DNA from: Collinsella aerofaciens
Lineage (GTDB): Bacteria; Actinomycetota; Coriobacteriia; Coriobacteriales; Coriobacteriaceae
DNA: 64,000 bases
Direction: 5' to 3'
NCBI GenBank assembly: GCA_008671135.1
Contig: RQAP01000047.1
Span: 91,856 to 155,855, forward strand
In this document: positions 25,441-34,065 of the stretch, piece by piece
How positions within the stretch are numbered: the stretch's first letter is position 1
Layout of the letters: every line of letters begins with the position of its first letter
Program-made: the position numbers and the translations under genes
The notes under the pieces: generated by a model
Databases searched by the model: none
Seen by the model: the letters and a program-made list of their open reading frames with translations, nothing else
Told to the model about the DNA's origin: nothing

Positions 25441-28164
25441 TTACTTCTTCTTTTTACTTGGCATCGAGACTTTGATGCCTTGGGCGGACTTGGTCACGCG
25501 AGAGCGCCTGGCTCCGGTACTCTTCTTTTTCTTGGGCTGGGCCTGGGCCACGCCCTCGAGTGCGCGGGCCTCGGCCTCGCGAGCGGTGCGATCTTCGCGG
25601 CGCTGCGCCATGTCGGCGGCAACGCGCTTGGCAAAACGCTCGGCCGTCGAGCCCGTCGAGCTCACCTTGCCGCCACCGCGACCCAGGCGGACGCGCACGC
25701 CGCGGCCAAAACCAGTTGCGGCATGACGGCGACGCGGCTTGAGCGAATCCATCATCGTGGCGAGCTTAAAGAACACCGAGCAGGTAAAGACCACGATGAC
25801 AGCCAAGATAACCATCTGGCCCATCGACAGGTTGGCAATGGACAGCAGCTCCGGGAATCCGATAACGCCCACCAGGATGCCGGCGACTACAAACACAAAG
25901 AGCACCACACGTAAGGGCGTGAGAGGCTGTGAGATGCGCCAGATCAGGCTGACGCTCGCCGCGCACGACGTAAGCAGGCACATCGTAGACAGCGTGAGCT
26001 GGCCAAAGCCAAACACGCGCGCCACAAAGATATCGAGTGCCGCAGCCAAAATGACCGCAATCGACGCCGGCAGTGCGCGCTTGAGTACGTTAGTCAAAAA
26101 CGCACCCTTCACGCGAGCATTGTTGGGCTCCAGGCCCAACACAAAGCCCGGCGCGCCGATGCAGAAGAAGTTGATGAGCGTCATCTGGATGGGCTCGAAG
26201 GGGTACGGCGGCAGCGCGATGCACAGTGCCGCCAGGCCCATCGAGAACAGCGTCTTGGTCAGGAATAGCGACGCCGAACGCTGCAGGTTGTTGATGGAGC
26301 GACGGCCCTCGGCCACCACGGCGGGCATCGAGGCAAAGTCGTTGTCGACGAGTACGATCTCGGCCACGTTGCGCGCGGCATCGGAGCCAGCCGCCATGGC
26401 CACGGAGCAGTCGGCCTCCTTGAGCGCCAGCACGTCGTTGACGCCGTCGCCCGTCATGGCCACGGTGTGCTCGCGGCGCTTGAGCGCCTGCACGAGCTCG
26501 CGCTTCTGCTGCGGGGTCACACGACCAAAGACATGGTAGCGGTCCACTGCGGCATCGAGCTTGGCCGGCGTATCGAGCGTCGTGGCGTCCACATAAGCGT
26601 CCGCCCCCGGCACGCCCACCACGCGCGCGATCGACGACACCGTACGCGGGTCGTCGCCACTGATCACGTTGAGGGTCACGCCCTGCTCGTTAAAGTAGCC
26701 GATGGTCTCGGCCGCCGAGGTACGAATCTCGTCGCGGATGGTCACAAAGCCCACGGGCTCGGCCTCGCCCACCATATCGCCATCGAGCGTAAAGCCGTCC
26801 ACGCGCGCCACCACGAGCACGCGGCAGGTATCGGCAAGCTCGGCGACACGGTTCTCGACCTGCGAAAACACACGATCAGAGAGCACAAACTGCGCCGCAC
26901 CCATTACATAGGAGCCCTGCGCAAACGAAGCGCCGCTCCACTTTTTGGAGGACGAGAACGGAATGACCGACAGCGGCTCAGACACCTCGACCGGGCGATC
27001 AGCATAATAGTTGAGCAGCGCCTGGCAGGTCTCGTTGGCATCGGCCGAAGTCGCACGTGCCACGTTAGCCAGCGCGAAATCGAGCACCGTGGTATCGGCC
27101 GGAACAGCCGTCTCGTCCGAGTCCACGCCAAAGCCAACACCCTCAACAGGCAGCGGGTAGGTGCCCTCGACCTCCATACGACCCGAGGTAATGGTGCCCG
27201 TCTTGTCCAGGCACAGTACGTCGACGCGAGCGAGCGTCTCGATGCAGTAGAGCTGCTGCGCCAGCACCTTGCGGCGGGCCAGGCGCACCGTGGCGATGGC
27301 GAGCACCGACGAGGTCAGCAGCACCAGGCCTTGCGGGATCATGCCCAGCAGGGCGCCCACCGTGGACAGCAGCGCCGACGAAGGCACATGACCAGCCAAC
27401 AGCTCGGAGAAGCACCACGAAAGCGCGCTATCGCCCGGGGTTCCCGCGGCATCCCACAGCTCGCTCACACTCGAGGCAAACAACGCCAAACCGAGCGGGA
27501 TCATGATGATGCTCGCAAAGCGCACGATGGCGTTCAGCGCGTTCATGATCTCGGAATTGACCTTTTTGACGTACTTCGCCTCGTTATCAATTTTAGCCAC
27601 GTAGTTGTCGGCGCCGACATGGATCACGCGGGCGCGCAGCAGGCCCGAGTCGATAAAGCTGCCGCTCATGAGCTCGGAACCGGGCTGTTTCTTAATAAGG
27701 TCGCTCTCGCCCGTCAGCAAGCTCTCGTTCACGAGCGCCTCGCCCGAAACCACCACGGCGTCAGCGGGAATCTGGTCGCCGCGCCCCAGGCGGATGATGT
27801 CGTCGAGCACGATCTGGTCCAAGTCGAGCTCCACCTCGGCACCGTCGCGCACCGCGATGGCCTTCTTAGAGGTCAGCAGCGTGAGCTTATCGACCATCTT
27901 CTTGGACCGCATGGATTGAATGACGCCAATAGCGGTATTGAGGAACACCACAAACAGGAACGTCAGGTTCTTAAATGAACCGGTCAAAATGACCAGGAAA
28001 GCCAAGATCACGTTGATCAAATTGAACAGCGTGCAGAGGTTCTCGATGATGAGCTCTTTGACCGACTTGGTCTTGAGCTCCATGTTGCGGTTGATCTTAC
28101 CGGCGGCGATGCGCTCCTCGACCTCGGCGGTCGAGAGTCCGCGCTCGATATCCGTTGCTGCCAT
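25441..28164 (-). CDS. Cation-transporting P-type ATPase (CtpE-like)
   Basis: About 907 residues. Core motifs are present: LLTGES in the actuator domain, the phosphorylation site CLDKTGTITSG, and MTGDGVNDVLALKEAD in the hinge. About ten membrane segments are seen. The layout, lacking N-terminal heavy-metal domains, matches the P2-like group that includes mycobacterial CtpE (calcium uptake). The ion here is not shown by sequence alone. A C-terminal tail of about 100 residues is strongly basic (Lys/Arg-rich, ending PSKKKK) and is unusual. ATG 28164 is preferred; ATG 28176 and GTG 28179 are possible. A tRNA terminator ends 28 bases upstream. Confidence 0.88.
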   Translation of the reverse strand: MAATDIERGLSTAEVEERIAAGKINRNMELKTKSVKELIIENLCTLFNLINVILAFLVILTGSFKNLTFLFVVFLNTAIGVIQSMRSKKMVDKLTLLTSKKAIAVRDGAEVELDLDQIVLDDIIRLGRGDQIPADAVVVSGEALVNESLLTGESDLIKKQPGSELMSGSFIDSGLLRARVIHVGADNYVAKIDNEAKYVKKVNSEIMNALNAIVRFASIIMIPLGLALFASSVSELWDAAGTPGDSALSWCFSELLAGHVPSSALLSTVGALLGMIPQGLVLLTSSVLAIATVRLARRKVLAQQLYCIETLARVDVLCLDKTGTITSGRMEVEGTYPLPVEGVGFGVDSDETAVPADTTVLDFALANVARATSADANETCQALLNYYADRPVEVSEPLSVIPFSSSKKWSGASFAQGSYVMGAAQFVLSDRVFSQVENRVAELADTCRVLVVARVDGFTLDGDMVGEAEPVGFVTIRDEIRTSAAETIGYFNEQGVTLNVISGDDPRTVSSIARVVGVPGADAYVDATTLDTPAKLDAAVDRYHVFGRVTPQQKRELVQALKRREHTVAMTGDGVNDVLALKEADCSVAMAAGSDAARNVAEIVLVDNDFASMPAVVAEGRRSINNLQRSASLFLTKTLFSMGLAALCIALPPYPFEPIQMTLINFFCIGAPGFVLGLEPNNARVKGAFLTNVLKRALPASIAVILAAALDIFVARVFGFGQLTLSTMCLLTSCAASVSLIWRISQPLTPLRVVLFVFVVAGILVGVIGFPELLSIANLSMGQMVILAVIVVFTCSVFFKLATMMDSLKPRRRHAATGFGRGVRVRLGRGGGKVSSTGSTAERFAKRVAADMAQRREDRTAREAEARALEGVAQAQPKKKKSTGARRSRVTKSAQGIKVSMPSKKKK

Positions 28165-28191
28165 ACCACGTCCCATCACGTCGCGTCGGTA

Positions 28192-28227
28192 TAAGAAACC
28201 GCCCGGACCATGCGAGGTTCGGACGGT
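28192..28227 (-). terminator. Terminator after tRNA-Arg(CCG)
   Basis: On the minus strand a 12-bp stem (arms 28227-28216 and 28209-28198, one mismatch, one G-T pair) with a six-base loop is followed by TTTCTTA. It lies between the tRNA and the P-type ATPase. Confidence 0.75.
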
Positions 28228-28238
28228 CTTACGTTCGA

Positions 28239-28315
28239 TGGTGCCCCATGTTGGATTCGAACCAACGGCCTTCTGCTCCGGAGGCAGACGCTCTAATCCC
28301 CTGAGCTAATAGGGC
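28239..28315 (-). tRNA. tRNA-Arg (anticodon CCG)
   Basis: The minus strand folds as a complete tRNA: acceptor GCCCTAT with ATGGGGC, a D arm with TTAGCTCAGGGG, anticodon stem TCTGC/GCAGA around loop CTCCGGA, and a T arm with GGTTCGAATCC. The anticodon reads CCG, which decodes CGG. A CCA end is encoded (28241-28239). Confidence 0.95.
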
Positions 28316-28408
28316 CAACGTTTGGCATTATACCCAAGTGCACCACGGGCTATCAAAATAAAAGAAAAAGCTTTGCAATTCCGAGGAAGACGAGGCGCAA
28401 CGGCCCAC

Positions 28409-28438
28409 TTTAGAAGGCAAAAGCGAGTCAGATAGTAT
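28409..28438 (+). promoter_or_regulatory. Putative promoter of the aromatic operon
   Basis: TTTAGA (28409-28414) and TAGTAT (28433-28438) are 18 bases apart; the next bases extend to TATAAA. Transcription would begin near 28445, just before the leader ORF. This is a consensus-based guess. Confidence 0.4.
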
Positions 28439-28446
28439 AAACTCAC

Positions 28447-28521
28447 ATGCACCATATACACGGCTCGCGATGCGGGCCGTTTTTGCAAAAGTTATCCATC
28501 GAGGTGAGAGGCACACCATGA
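28447..28521 (+). CDS. Putative leader peptide upstream of aroF
   Basis: A 24-codon frame starting ATG at 28447, reading MHHIHGSRCGPFLQKL onwards, with its TGA overlapping the aroF ATG (ATGA at 28518-28521). The predicted transcription start is within a few bases of this ATG, so it would be translated leaderless. A terminator-like hairpin (28460-28484) lies inside it, so a translating ribosome would change whether that hairpin forms. Three histidines among the first five codons and one Phe codon are notable, but no run of aromatic codons is present. Whether it is translated is unproven. Confidence 0.4.
   Translation: MHHIHGSRCGPFLQKLSIEVRGTP
28460..28484 (+). terminator. Intrinsic-terminator hairpin in the aroF leader (attenuator candidate)
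   Basis: Arms 28460-28468 and 28472-28480 pair over nine positions (one G-T) around a three-base loop, followed directly by TTTT. No plus-strand gene lies upstream in this neighbourhood, so the hairpin can only act on the aro transcript. Confidence 0.6.
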
Positions 28522-29540
28522 TTGCAATTTTAAAGCAGAGCGCCAGCGACGATGCCGTAAGCCATATCGTCAGCTGGATTGAGAAAAAGGGGCTGGAGAC
28601 CGATGTCTCGCGCGGCGAGAACGAGACGATCATCGGCCTGGTGGGCGATACGACCAAGATCGACCCGTTCCTGCTCGAGTCCATGGATGTCGTCGAGCGC
28701 GTGCAGCGCGTCTCCGAGCCGTTCAAGCGCGCAAATCGCAAGTTCCACCCCGAGGACTCCGTCATCGACTGCGGCCACGGCGTCAAAATCGGCGGCGACC
28801 AGTTCCAAGTCATCGCCGGCCCCTGCTCCGTCGAGGGCGAGAACCTCATCCGCATCGCACGCCGCGTAAAGGCCGCCGGCGCCACGATGCTGCGCGGCGG
28901 TGCCTACAAGCCCCGCACCTCCCCCTACGCCTACCAGGGCATGGGCCCCGCCGGCCTCGACCTGCTGTGCGAGGCGTCTGCCGAGCTCGACATGCCGATC
29001 GTCACCGAGATCATGGACCCACGCGACGTACAGGTCTTCTTGGACAAGAAGATTGACGTCATGCAGATCGGCGCCCGCAACGCCCAGAATTTCCCTCTGC
29101 TCAAGGAGGTCGGCAAGACACAGACTCCGATCTTGCTTAAGCGCGGCATGTCCGGCACGATCGACGAGCTGCTCATGGCCGCCGAGTACATCATGAGCGA
29201 GGGCAACGACAACGTCATCCTGTGCGAGCGCGGTATCCGCACCTTCGAGACCCGCACCCGCAACACCTTCGACCTCAACGCCGTGCCGGTGCTGCACCAC
29301 CTGTCGCACCTGCCCGTCGTCGCCGACCCCAGCCACGCCACCGGCTACACCCGCTACGTTGAGCCCATGGCGCTCGCTGCGACCGCCTGCGGTGCCAACG
29401 GCCTGGAGATCGAGGTCCACGACGAGCCGAGCCGCGCCTGGTCCGACGGCGCCCAGGCCCTCACCCCCGATCAGTTCGACGACACCATGCGCCGCATCCG
29501 AGCCATCCGCGAGGTTGTCTGCCAAGAGACCATGGAGTAG
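28518..29540 (+). CDS. aroF: 3-deoxy-7-phosphoheptulonate synthase
   Basis: A 340-residue DAHP synthase joining PEP and erythrose 4-phosphate, the first committed step to aromatic compounds. It is the type with an N-terminal ferredoxin-like regulatory domain (about residues 1-70, IAILKQSASDDAVSHIV) before the barrel, as in Thermotoga, where it mediates feedback control. Barrel motifs include FQVIAGPCSVEGEN, RGGAYKPRTSPY and VADPSHATG. ATG 28518 is chosen over an in-frame upstream ATG because GAGGTGAG precedes it and the protein then aligns with family starts. It leads the aromatic operon. Confidence 0.95.
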   Translation: MIAILKQSASDDAVSHIVSWIEKKGLETDVSRGENETIIGLVGDTTKIDPFLLESMDVVERVQRVSEPFKRANRKFHPEDSVIDCGHGVKIGGDQFQVIAGPCSVEGENLIRIARRVKAAGATMLRGGAYKPRTSPYAYQGMGPAGLDLLCEASAELDMPIVTEIMDPRDVQVFLDKKIDVMQIGARNAQNFPLLKEVGKTQTPILLKRGMSGTIDELLMAAEYIMSEGNDNVILCERGIRTFETRTRNTFDLNAVPVLHHLSHLPVVADPSHATGYTRYVEPMALAATACGANGLEIEVHDEPSRAWSDGAQALTPDQFDDTMRRIRAIREVVCQETME

Positions 29541-29542
29541 CC

Positions 29543-30457
29543 ATGGGTACGGTGAGAAACGCGCGCGTTAACCAGGGCGGCCCCAAGTGCGCCGGCATCG
29601 TCGGCCTTGGCCTCATCGGCGGCAGCTTTGCCCGCGGCTATGCACAGGCAGGCGTCCGCGTGCTGGCCTGGGACCCCGATGACGATGTCATGACGGCCGC
29701 CAGCATGGGCACTGTCGCCGGAGAGCTCAACGATAAGACACTCGGCGAATGCGACATCATCGTCCTGGCCTGCTATCCCGAGGCATGCATCGAGTGGCTC
29801 GAGGCGCACGCCCAGGCGCTCGCCGACGCCACCGACACCGACGCCATCATGGGCCCCGTGGTGATCGACACGGTGGGCGTCAAAGGCATCGTGTGCGAGC
29901 GCGCCTTTGAGCTTGCCCGCGAGAACGGCTTTTACTTTGTGGGCGCGCACCCCATGGCAGGCACGCAGTACTCGGGCTATGCGCACTCCCGCGCCGACCT
30001 GTTCCAGGGCGCGCCGCTCGTGCTCGTGCCGCCCGCGGTGGACGATGCACTTAAGCTGGAGCTTTTGGGCCAGGTGCGCGAGATGGTGCGCCCCTTGGGC
30101 TTTGGCAAGTTCAGCGTGACCAGCGCCGCCGAGCACGACCGCGTCATCGCCTTCACGAGCCAGCTTGCGCACGTGGTATCCAACGCCTACGTCAAGAGCC
30201 CCACTGCCCAGGTCCACCACGGCTTTTCGGCCGGTAGCTACCGCGATCTCACCCGTGTGGCGCACCTCAATCCTCAGATGTGGTCCGAGCTCATGATCGA
30301 CGACGCCGATGCGCTTGCCTTCGAGATCGACCATCTGATCGAATCGCTCGGCGCCTACAGCCGCGCCCTTAAGGACCGCGACCAGCGCTATCTGGAGAAT
30401 CTCCTTGCCGAGGGCGACCGCATTAAGCGCGCACTCGACGACGAGGCCTCCCACTAG
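29543..30457 (+). CDS. tyrA: Prephenate dehydrogenase
   Basis: A 304-residue enzyme that oxidises and decarboxylates prephenate to 4-hydroxyphenylpyruvate for tyrosine. The NAD-binding loop GIVGLGLIGGSFARGYA lies near residue 20, and the catalytic stretch GAHPMAGTQYSGY in the middle. No chorismate mutase or ACT domain is attached; the mutase activity is supplied by pheA downstream. GGAG lies five bases before the ATG, overlapping the aroF end. Confidence 0.94.
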   Translation: MGTVRNARVNQGGPKCAGIVGLGLIGGSFARGYAQAGVRVLAWDPDDDVMTAASMGTVAGELNDKTLGECDIIVLACYPEACIEWLEAHAQALADATDTDAIMGPVVIDTVGVKGIVCERAFELARENGFYFVGAHPMAGTQYSGYAHSRADLFQGAPLVLVPPAVDDALKLELLGQVREMVRPLGFGKFSVTSAAEHDRVIAFTSQLAHVVSNAYVKSPTAQVHHGFSAGSYRDLTRVAHLNPQMWSELMIDDADALAFEIDHLIESLGAYSRALKDRDQRYLENLLAEGDRIKRALDDEASH

Positions 30458-30493
30458 ACCACCTATCACGCCAGGTCGAAAGGACCATAGCTT

Positions 30494-31600
30494 ATGGCGA
30501 TTACCATCGATATCGACACTGCACGCCCCTACCAGGTGCATGTTGGCACGTTTTTGCTGGAGCAGACGGGACCGCTCGTGCGCGCCACTGCCGGCGGCAC
30601 CAAGGCCGTCATCGTGACGGACACCAACGTGGGCCCGCTCTACCAGATGCCCGTTAAGCAGAGCCTAGAGGCATCAGGCTACGAGGTGAGCATCTGCACC
30701 TTCGAGGCCGGCGAAGCCCATAAGCGCGCCGAAACCTATGTTGCCATTTTGGAGTTTGTGGCCGAGCACGAGCTTTCGCGCTCCGACGTGATTGTGGCAC
30801 TCGGCGGCGGTGTCGTGGGCGACGTGGCGGGCTTTGTGGCCGCCACCTACATGCGCGGCTGCAAGTTTGTGCAAATCCCGACGAGCCTGCTCGCCATGGT
30901 GGATTCGTCGGTGGGCGGCAAGACCGCCATCGACCTGGCTGCCGGCAAGAACTTGGCCGGCGCTTTTTGGCAGCCGAGCGTGGTTATCGCTGACGTGGGG
31001 TGCCTGGCCACCCTCACGCCCGAGCAGTTCGCCGACGGCTGCGGCGAGGTTGTGAAACACGCCGTGATCGCCGACCCGGAGCTTTTCGCCGAGCTGGAGA
31101 AGACCCCGCTCACGCTGGAGCTGCTCAACCGCGATGTGGCCCGCGTAGCGCTCATCATCGCCCGCAATATCGACATCAAGCGCGCCGTGGTCGTCGCCGA
31201 CGAGCGCGAGACCAACCAGCGAAAGCTCCTTAACTTTGGACACAGCGCCGGACACGCCGTCGAGGCCTGCGAGCACTTTGAGCTCGGACACGGCAACTGC
31301 GTGTCGATCGGCATGGGCATCATCACGCGCGCCGCGGCCCTGCACGGCGTCTGCGATGCTGCACTGCCCGGTCGTATTGAGGAACTCTGCGCCCGCCACG
31401 GCCTCAAGACTCGCTGCGAGCTTTCCGCCGATGCCGTCTTTGCCGAGGCGCTCCACGACAAGAAGCGCGCGGGCGACACCATCGACCTGGTGATTCCGCA
31501 CGGCATTGGCCGCTGCAGCATCGACCGCACGCCGCTTTCCACTTTCCACGAACTCATTGCCGAGGGCCTCGGCCAGAAGGGAGACGCATCCGCATGCTAG
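30494..31600 (+). CDS. aroB: 3-dehydroquinate synthase
   Basis: A 368-residue NAD- and metal-dependent cyclase making 3-dehydroquinate from DAHP. Visible motifs are ALGGGVVGDVAGFVAATYMR, PTSLLAMVDSSVGGKT, and the metal ligands in CGEVVKHAVI and FGHSAGHAVE. Its end overlaps the start of aroA by 7 bases. Confidence 0.96.
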   Translation: MAITIDIDTARPYQVHVGTFLLEQTGPLVRATAGGTKAVIVTDTNVGPLYQMPVKQSLEASGYEVSICTFEAGEAHKRAETYVAILEFVAEHELSRSDVIVALGGGVVGDVAGFVAATYMRGCKFVQIPTSLLAMVDSSVGGKTAIDLAAGKNLAGAFWQPSVVIADVGCLATLTPEQFADGCGEVVKHAVIADPELFAELEKTPLTLELLNRDVARVALIIARNIDIKRAVVVADERETNQRKLLNFGHSAGHAVEACEHFELGHGNCVSIGMGIITRAAALHGVCDAALPGRIEELCARHGLKTRCELSADAVFAEALHDKKRAGDTIDLVIPHGIGRCSIDRTPLSTFHELIAEGLGQKGDASAC

Positions 31601-32913
31601 CCCGCATCACCCCGTCCCCGCTCAAGGGCACCGTTCCCGCCATCGCGTCCAAGTCGATGGCACATCGCCTGATCATCTGCGCTGCGCTTGCCAACGGCGA
31701 GACACACGTCACCTGCAACACCACCTGCGCCGACATCGAGGCCACGGTGCGTTGCCTTACGGCACTCGGCGCCCGCATCGAGACCGTCGAGGACGGCTTC
31801 CAGGTCCACCCTACCATGAAGAGTGTTGAGTTTGGCCTGCTCAAGGCCCTTGCCGGCGGCACGCTTGACTGCGGCGAAAGCGGCTCCACGCTGCGCTTTA
31901 TGCTGCCCGTCGCCTGCGCGCTGGGTGCGGATGCCACCTTCGTGGGCCAGGGCCGCCTGGGCGCCCGCCCGCTCTCGCCGCTCTCGGACGAGATCATCGC
32001 CGCCGGCTGCGACCTACAGGGTCTGGGCGGTTTTCCGCTCAAGACGAGCGGACGCATGCGCCCGGGCACCTTTGTGCTGCCGGGCAACGTAAGCTCGCAG
32101 TATATCTCCGGCCTGCTGCTGGCAGCCCCGTTGCTCGCCCAGCCCTCCTGCGTGCAGGTAACGGGCCTCATCGAGAGCCGCCCCTACATCAACCTGACGA
32201 TCCAGGCCATGAAGGCCTTTGGCGTCGAGGTCAACGTCGAACGTATTCCGTCCAAAGACGGCCAGCCCGAGGTCACGAACTTCCGCGTAAGCAGCGGCTC
32301 GTACCGCACGCCCGGTAACGTGGCCGTCGAGGGTGACTGGTCCAACGCTGCCTTTTGGCTGTGCGCCGGCGCCATCGGCTCCGATCCCATCACCGTCGAG
32401 GGTGTGTCCCTGAGCTCGGCCCAGGGCGACCGCAACGTGCTTGCCGCGCTTTCGCGCTTTGGCGCCCGCATCGTGCGCTCCACCAACGCCGCCACCGTGC
32501 AGTCCGACAAGCTCGCCGGCTTTGAGATGAGTGCCCACGACATCCCCGACCTGGTGCCCGTTATCTCGGCCGTGGCATCGCTGGCGCAAGGCCGCACGTT
32601 CATCCGCGATTGCGCCCGCCTGCGCATCAAGGAATCCGACCGTCTGGCCACTACCACCCGCGAGCTCACCGCACTGGGCGCACAGGTACGCATTGCCGGT
32701 GACGACCTCATCATCAAGGGTGTCGACGCCTTTACTGGCGGCGAGGTCGATTCGCACAACGACCACCGCATCGCCATGATGGCCGCCATCGCTGCGAGCC
32801 GCGCCACCGGCGAGGTCGTGATCCACGGCGCCGAGGCCGTCAACAAGTCCTATCCCGATTTCTTCGACCACTACCGCCTACTGGGCGGCAAGGTCACGCT
32901 CGAGGAGGAATAG
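31594..32913 (+). CDS. aroA: 3-phosphoshikimate 1-carboxyvinyltransferase (EPSP synthase)
   Basis: A 439-residue enzyme adding PEP to shikimate 3-phosphate. Substrate-binding features include SKSMAHRLIICAALANG, the LDCGESGSTLRFMLPVA stretch, RIKESDRLATTTREL and NDHRIAMMAAIAA. The glycine loop here is CGESGSTLRF rather than the LGNAGTALRP form, a difference of the type seen in other EPSPS classes; what it means for inhibitor sensitivity cannot be told from sequence alone. Confidence 0.96.
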   Translation: MLARITPSPLKGTVPAIASKSMAHRLIICAALANGETHVTCNTTCADIEATVRCLTALGARIETVEDGFQVHPTMKSVEFGLLKALAGGTLDCGESGSTLRFMLPVACALGADATFVGQGRLGARPLSPLSDEIIAAGCDLQGLGGFPLKTSGRMRPGTFVLPGNVSSQYISGLLLAAPLLAQPSCVQVTGLIESRPYINLTIQAMKAFGVEVNVERIPSKDGQPEVTNFRVSSGSYRTPGNVAVEGDWSNAAFWLCAGAIGSDPITVEGVSLSSAQGDRNVLAALSRFGARIVRSTNAATVQSDKLAGFEMSAHDIPDLVPVISAVASLAQGRTFIRDCARLRIKESDRLATTTRELTALGAQVRIAGDDLIIKGVDAFTGGEVDSHNDHRIAMMAAIAASRATGEVVIHGAEAVNKSYPDFFDHYRLLGGKVTLEEE

Positions 32914-32914
32914 C

Positions 32915-34012
32915 ATGTCCTCGACCTTTGGCAACGTCTTGCACTTAAGCATCTTCGGCCAGTCGCACTCCCCCGCTATCGGCTGCTCGCTCGATGGCAT
33001 TCCGGCAGGTATCGCCGTGGACCAGGAGCAGCTGCAGGCCTTCCTTGACCGTCGCGCCCCCGGTCGCGACGAGACCGCGACCAAACGTCGCGAGGCCGAC
33101 GCCGCGCATATCATCGCCGGTGTGGTCGATGGACACACCACCGGCGCACCCATCGCAGCGATTATTGAGAACACCAACACGCGCTCCAAGGATTACTCCG
33201 AGCTGCGCCGCAAGCCCCGTCCGGGACATGCGGACTTCCCTGCGCGCGTAAAGTATCACAACATGCACGATGTCGCTGGTGGCGGGCATTTCTCCGGCCG
33301 CCTAACGGCACCCTTGTGCATCGCGGGCGGCATCGCGCTGCAGGCACTCGAAGCCCGCGGCATTCAGGTCATGGCGCACGTCGCGCAGATCGGCGGCATC
33401 TCCGACCTGCCCATGGACGACATGGTCTATCGCGAGGCCGACCGCAAGGCGATCCTTACGAACGACCTGCCCTGCATCGACGCCGCCGCTGCCGGTCGCA
33501 TGCGCGAGGAAATTCTGGCCGCGCGCGATGAACTCGACAGCATCGGCGGCATTGTGGAGTGCGGCATCTACGGGCTTCCCGCGGGCATCGGTGACCCCAT
33601 GTTCGATGGCATCGAGAACCGCATCGCGCAGATTGCGTTTGGCATTCCCGCCGTGAAGGGCGTGGAGTTTGGCATGGGCTTTGCCGTGGCCGCCATGCGC
33701 GGCAGCGAGAACAACGACCCATACCGCGTTGATGCAGAGACCGGCGACATTGCAGTCGAGTCCAATAACGCCGGCGGCATTCTGGGCGGCATCTCCACCG
33801 GCGCACCCGTCATGTGGCGTATGGCCGTGAAGCCGACGCCCTCCATTGGCCGCGAGCAGCAGACCGTAGACATGGACGCCATGGAAAATGCCGAGCTCTC
33901 GATCCACGGCCGCCACGATCCCTGCATCGTCCCCCGAGCCGTCCCCGTAGCCGAAGCAGCCGCCGCCCTCGCCATCTGGGACGCTCTCCTCGAGGACGCC
34001 GCCCAGCTCTAA
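32915..34012 (+). CDS. aroC: Chorismate synthase
   Basis: A 365-residue FMN-dependent lyase forming chorismate from EPSP. Family motifs seen are FGQSHSPAIGC near the N-terminus, RPGHADFPARVKYH, and the C-terminal RHDPCIVPRAVPVAEA. It begins one base after the stop of aroA, with the GAGGAGG ribosome site inside that gene's end. Confidence 0.96.
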   Translation: MSSTFGNVLHLSIFGQSHSPAIGCSLDGIPAGIAVDQEQLQAFLDRRAPGRDETATKRREADAAHIIAGVVDGHTTGAPIAAIIENTNTRSKDYSELRRKPRPGHADFPARVKYHNMHDVAGGGHFSGRLTAPLCIAGGIALQALEARGIQVMAHVAQIGGISDLPMDDMVYREADRKAILTNDLPCIDAAAAGRMREEILAARDELDSIGGIVECGIYGLPAGIGDPMFDGIENRIAQIAFGIPAVKGVEFGMGFAVAAMRGSENNDPYRVDAETGDIAVESNNAGGILGGISTGAPVMWRMAVKPTPSIGREQQTVDMDAMENAELSIHGRHDPCIVPRAVPVAEAAAALAIWDALLEDAAQL

Positions 34013-34065
34013 CCCGACTCACCTGGGTTGCCTGCCAACTCAGCCGTTACGTGAAAGGGGCCTCC

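Noticed and set aside
26467..27978. Plus-strand frame opposite the P-type ATPase
   Set aside because: It is a His/Arg/Gln-rich antisense shadow of a certain gene.
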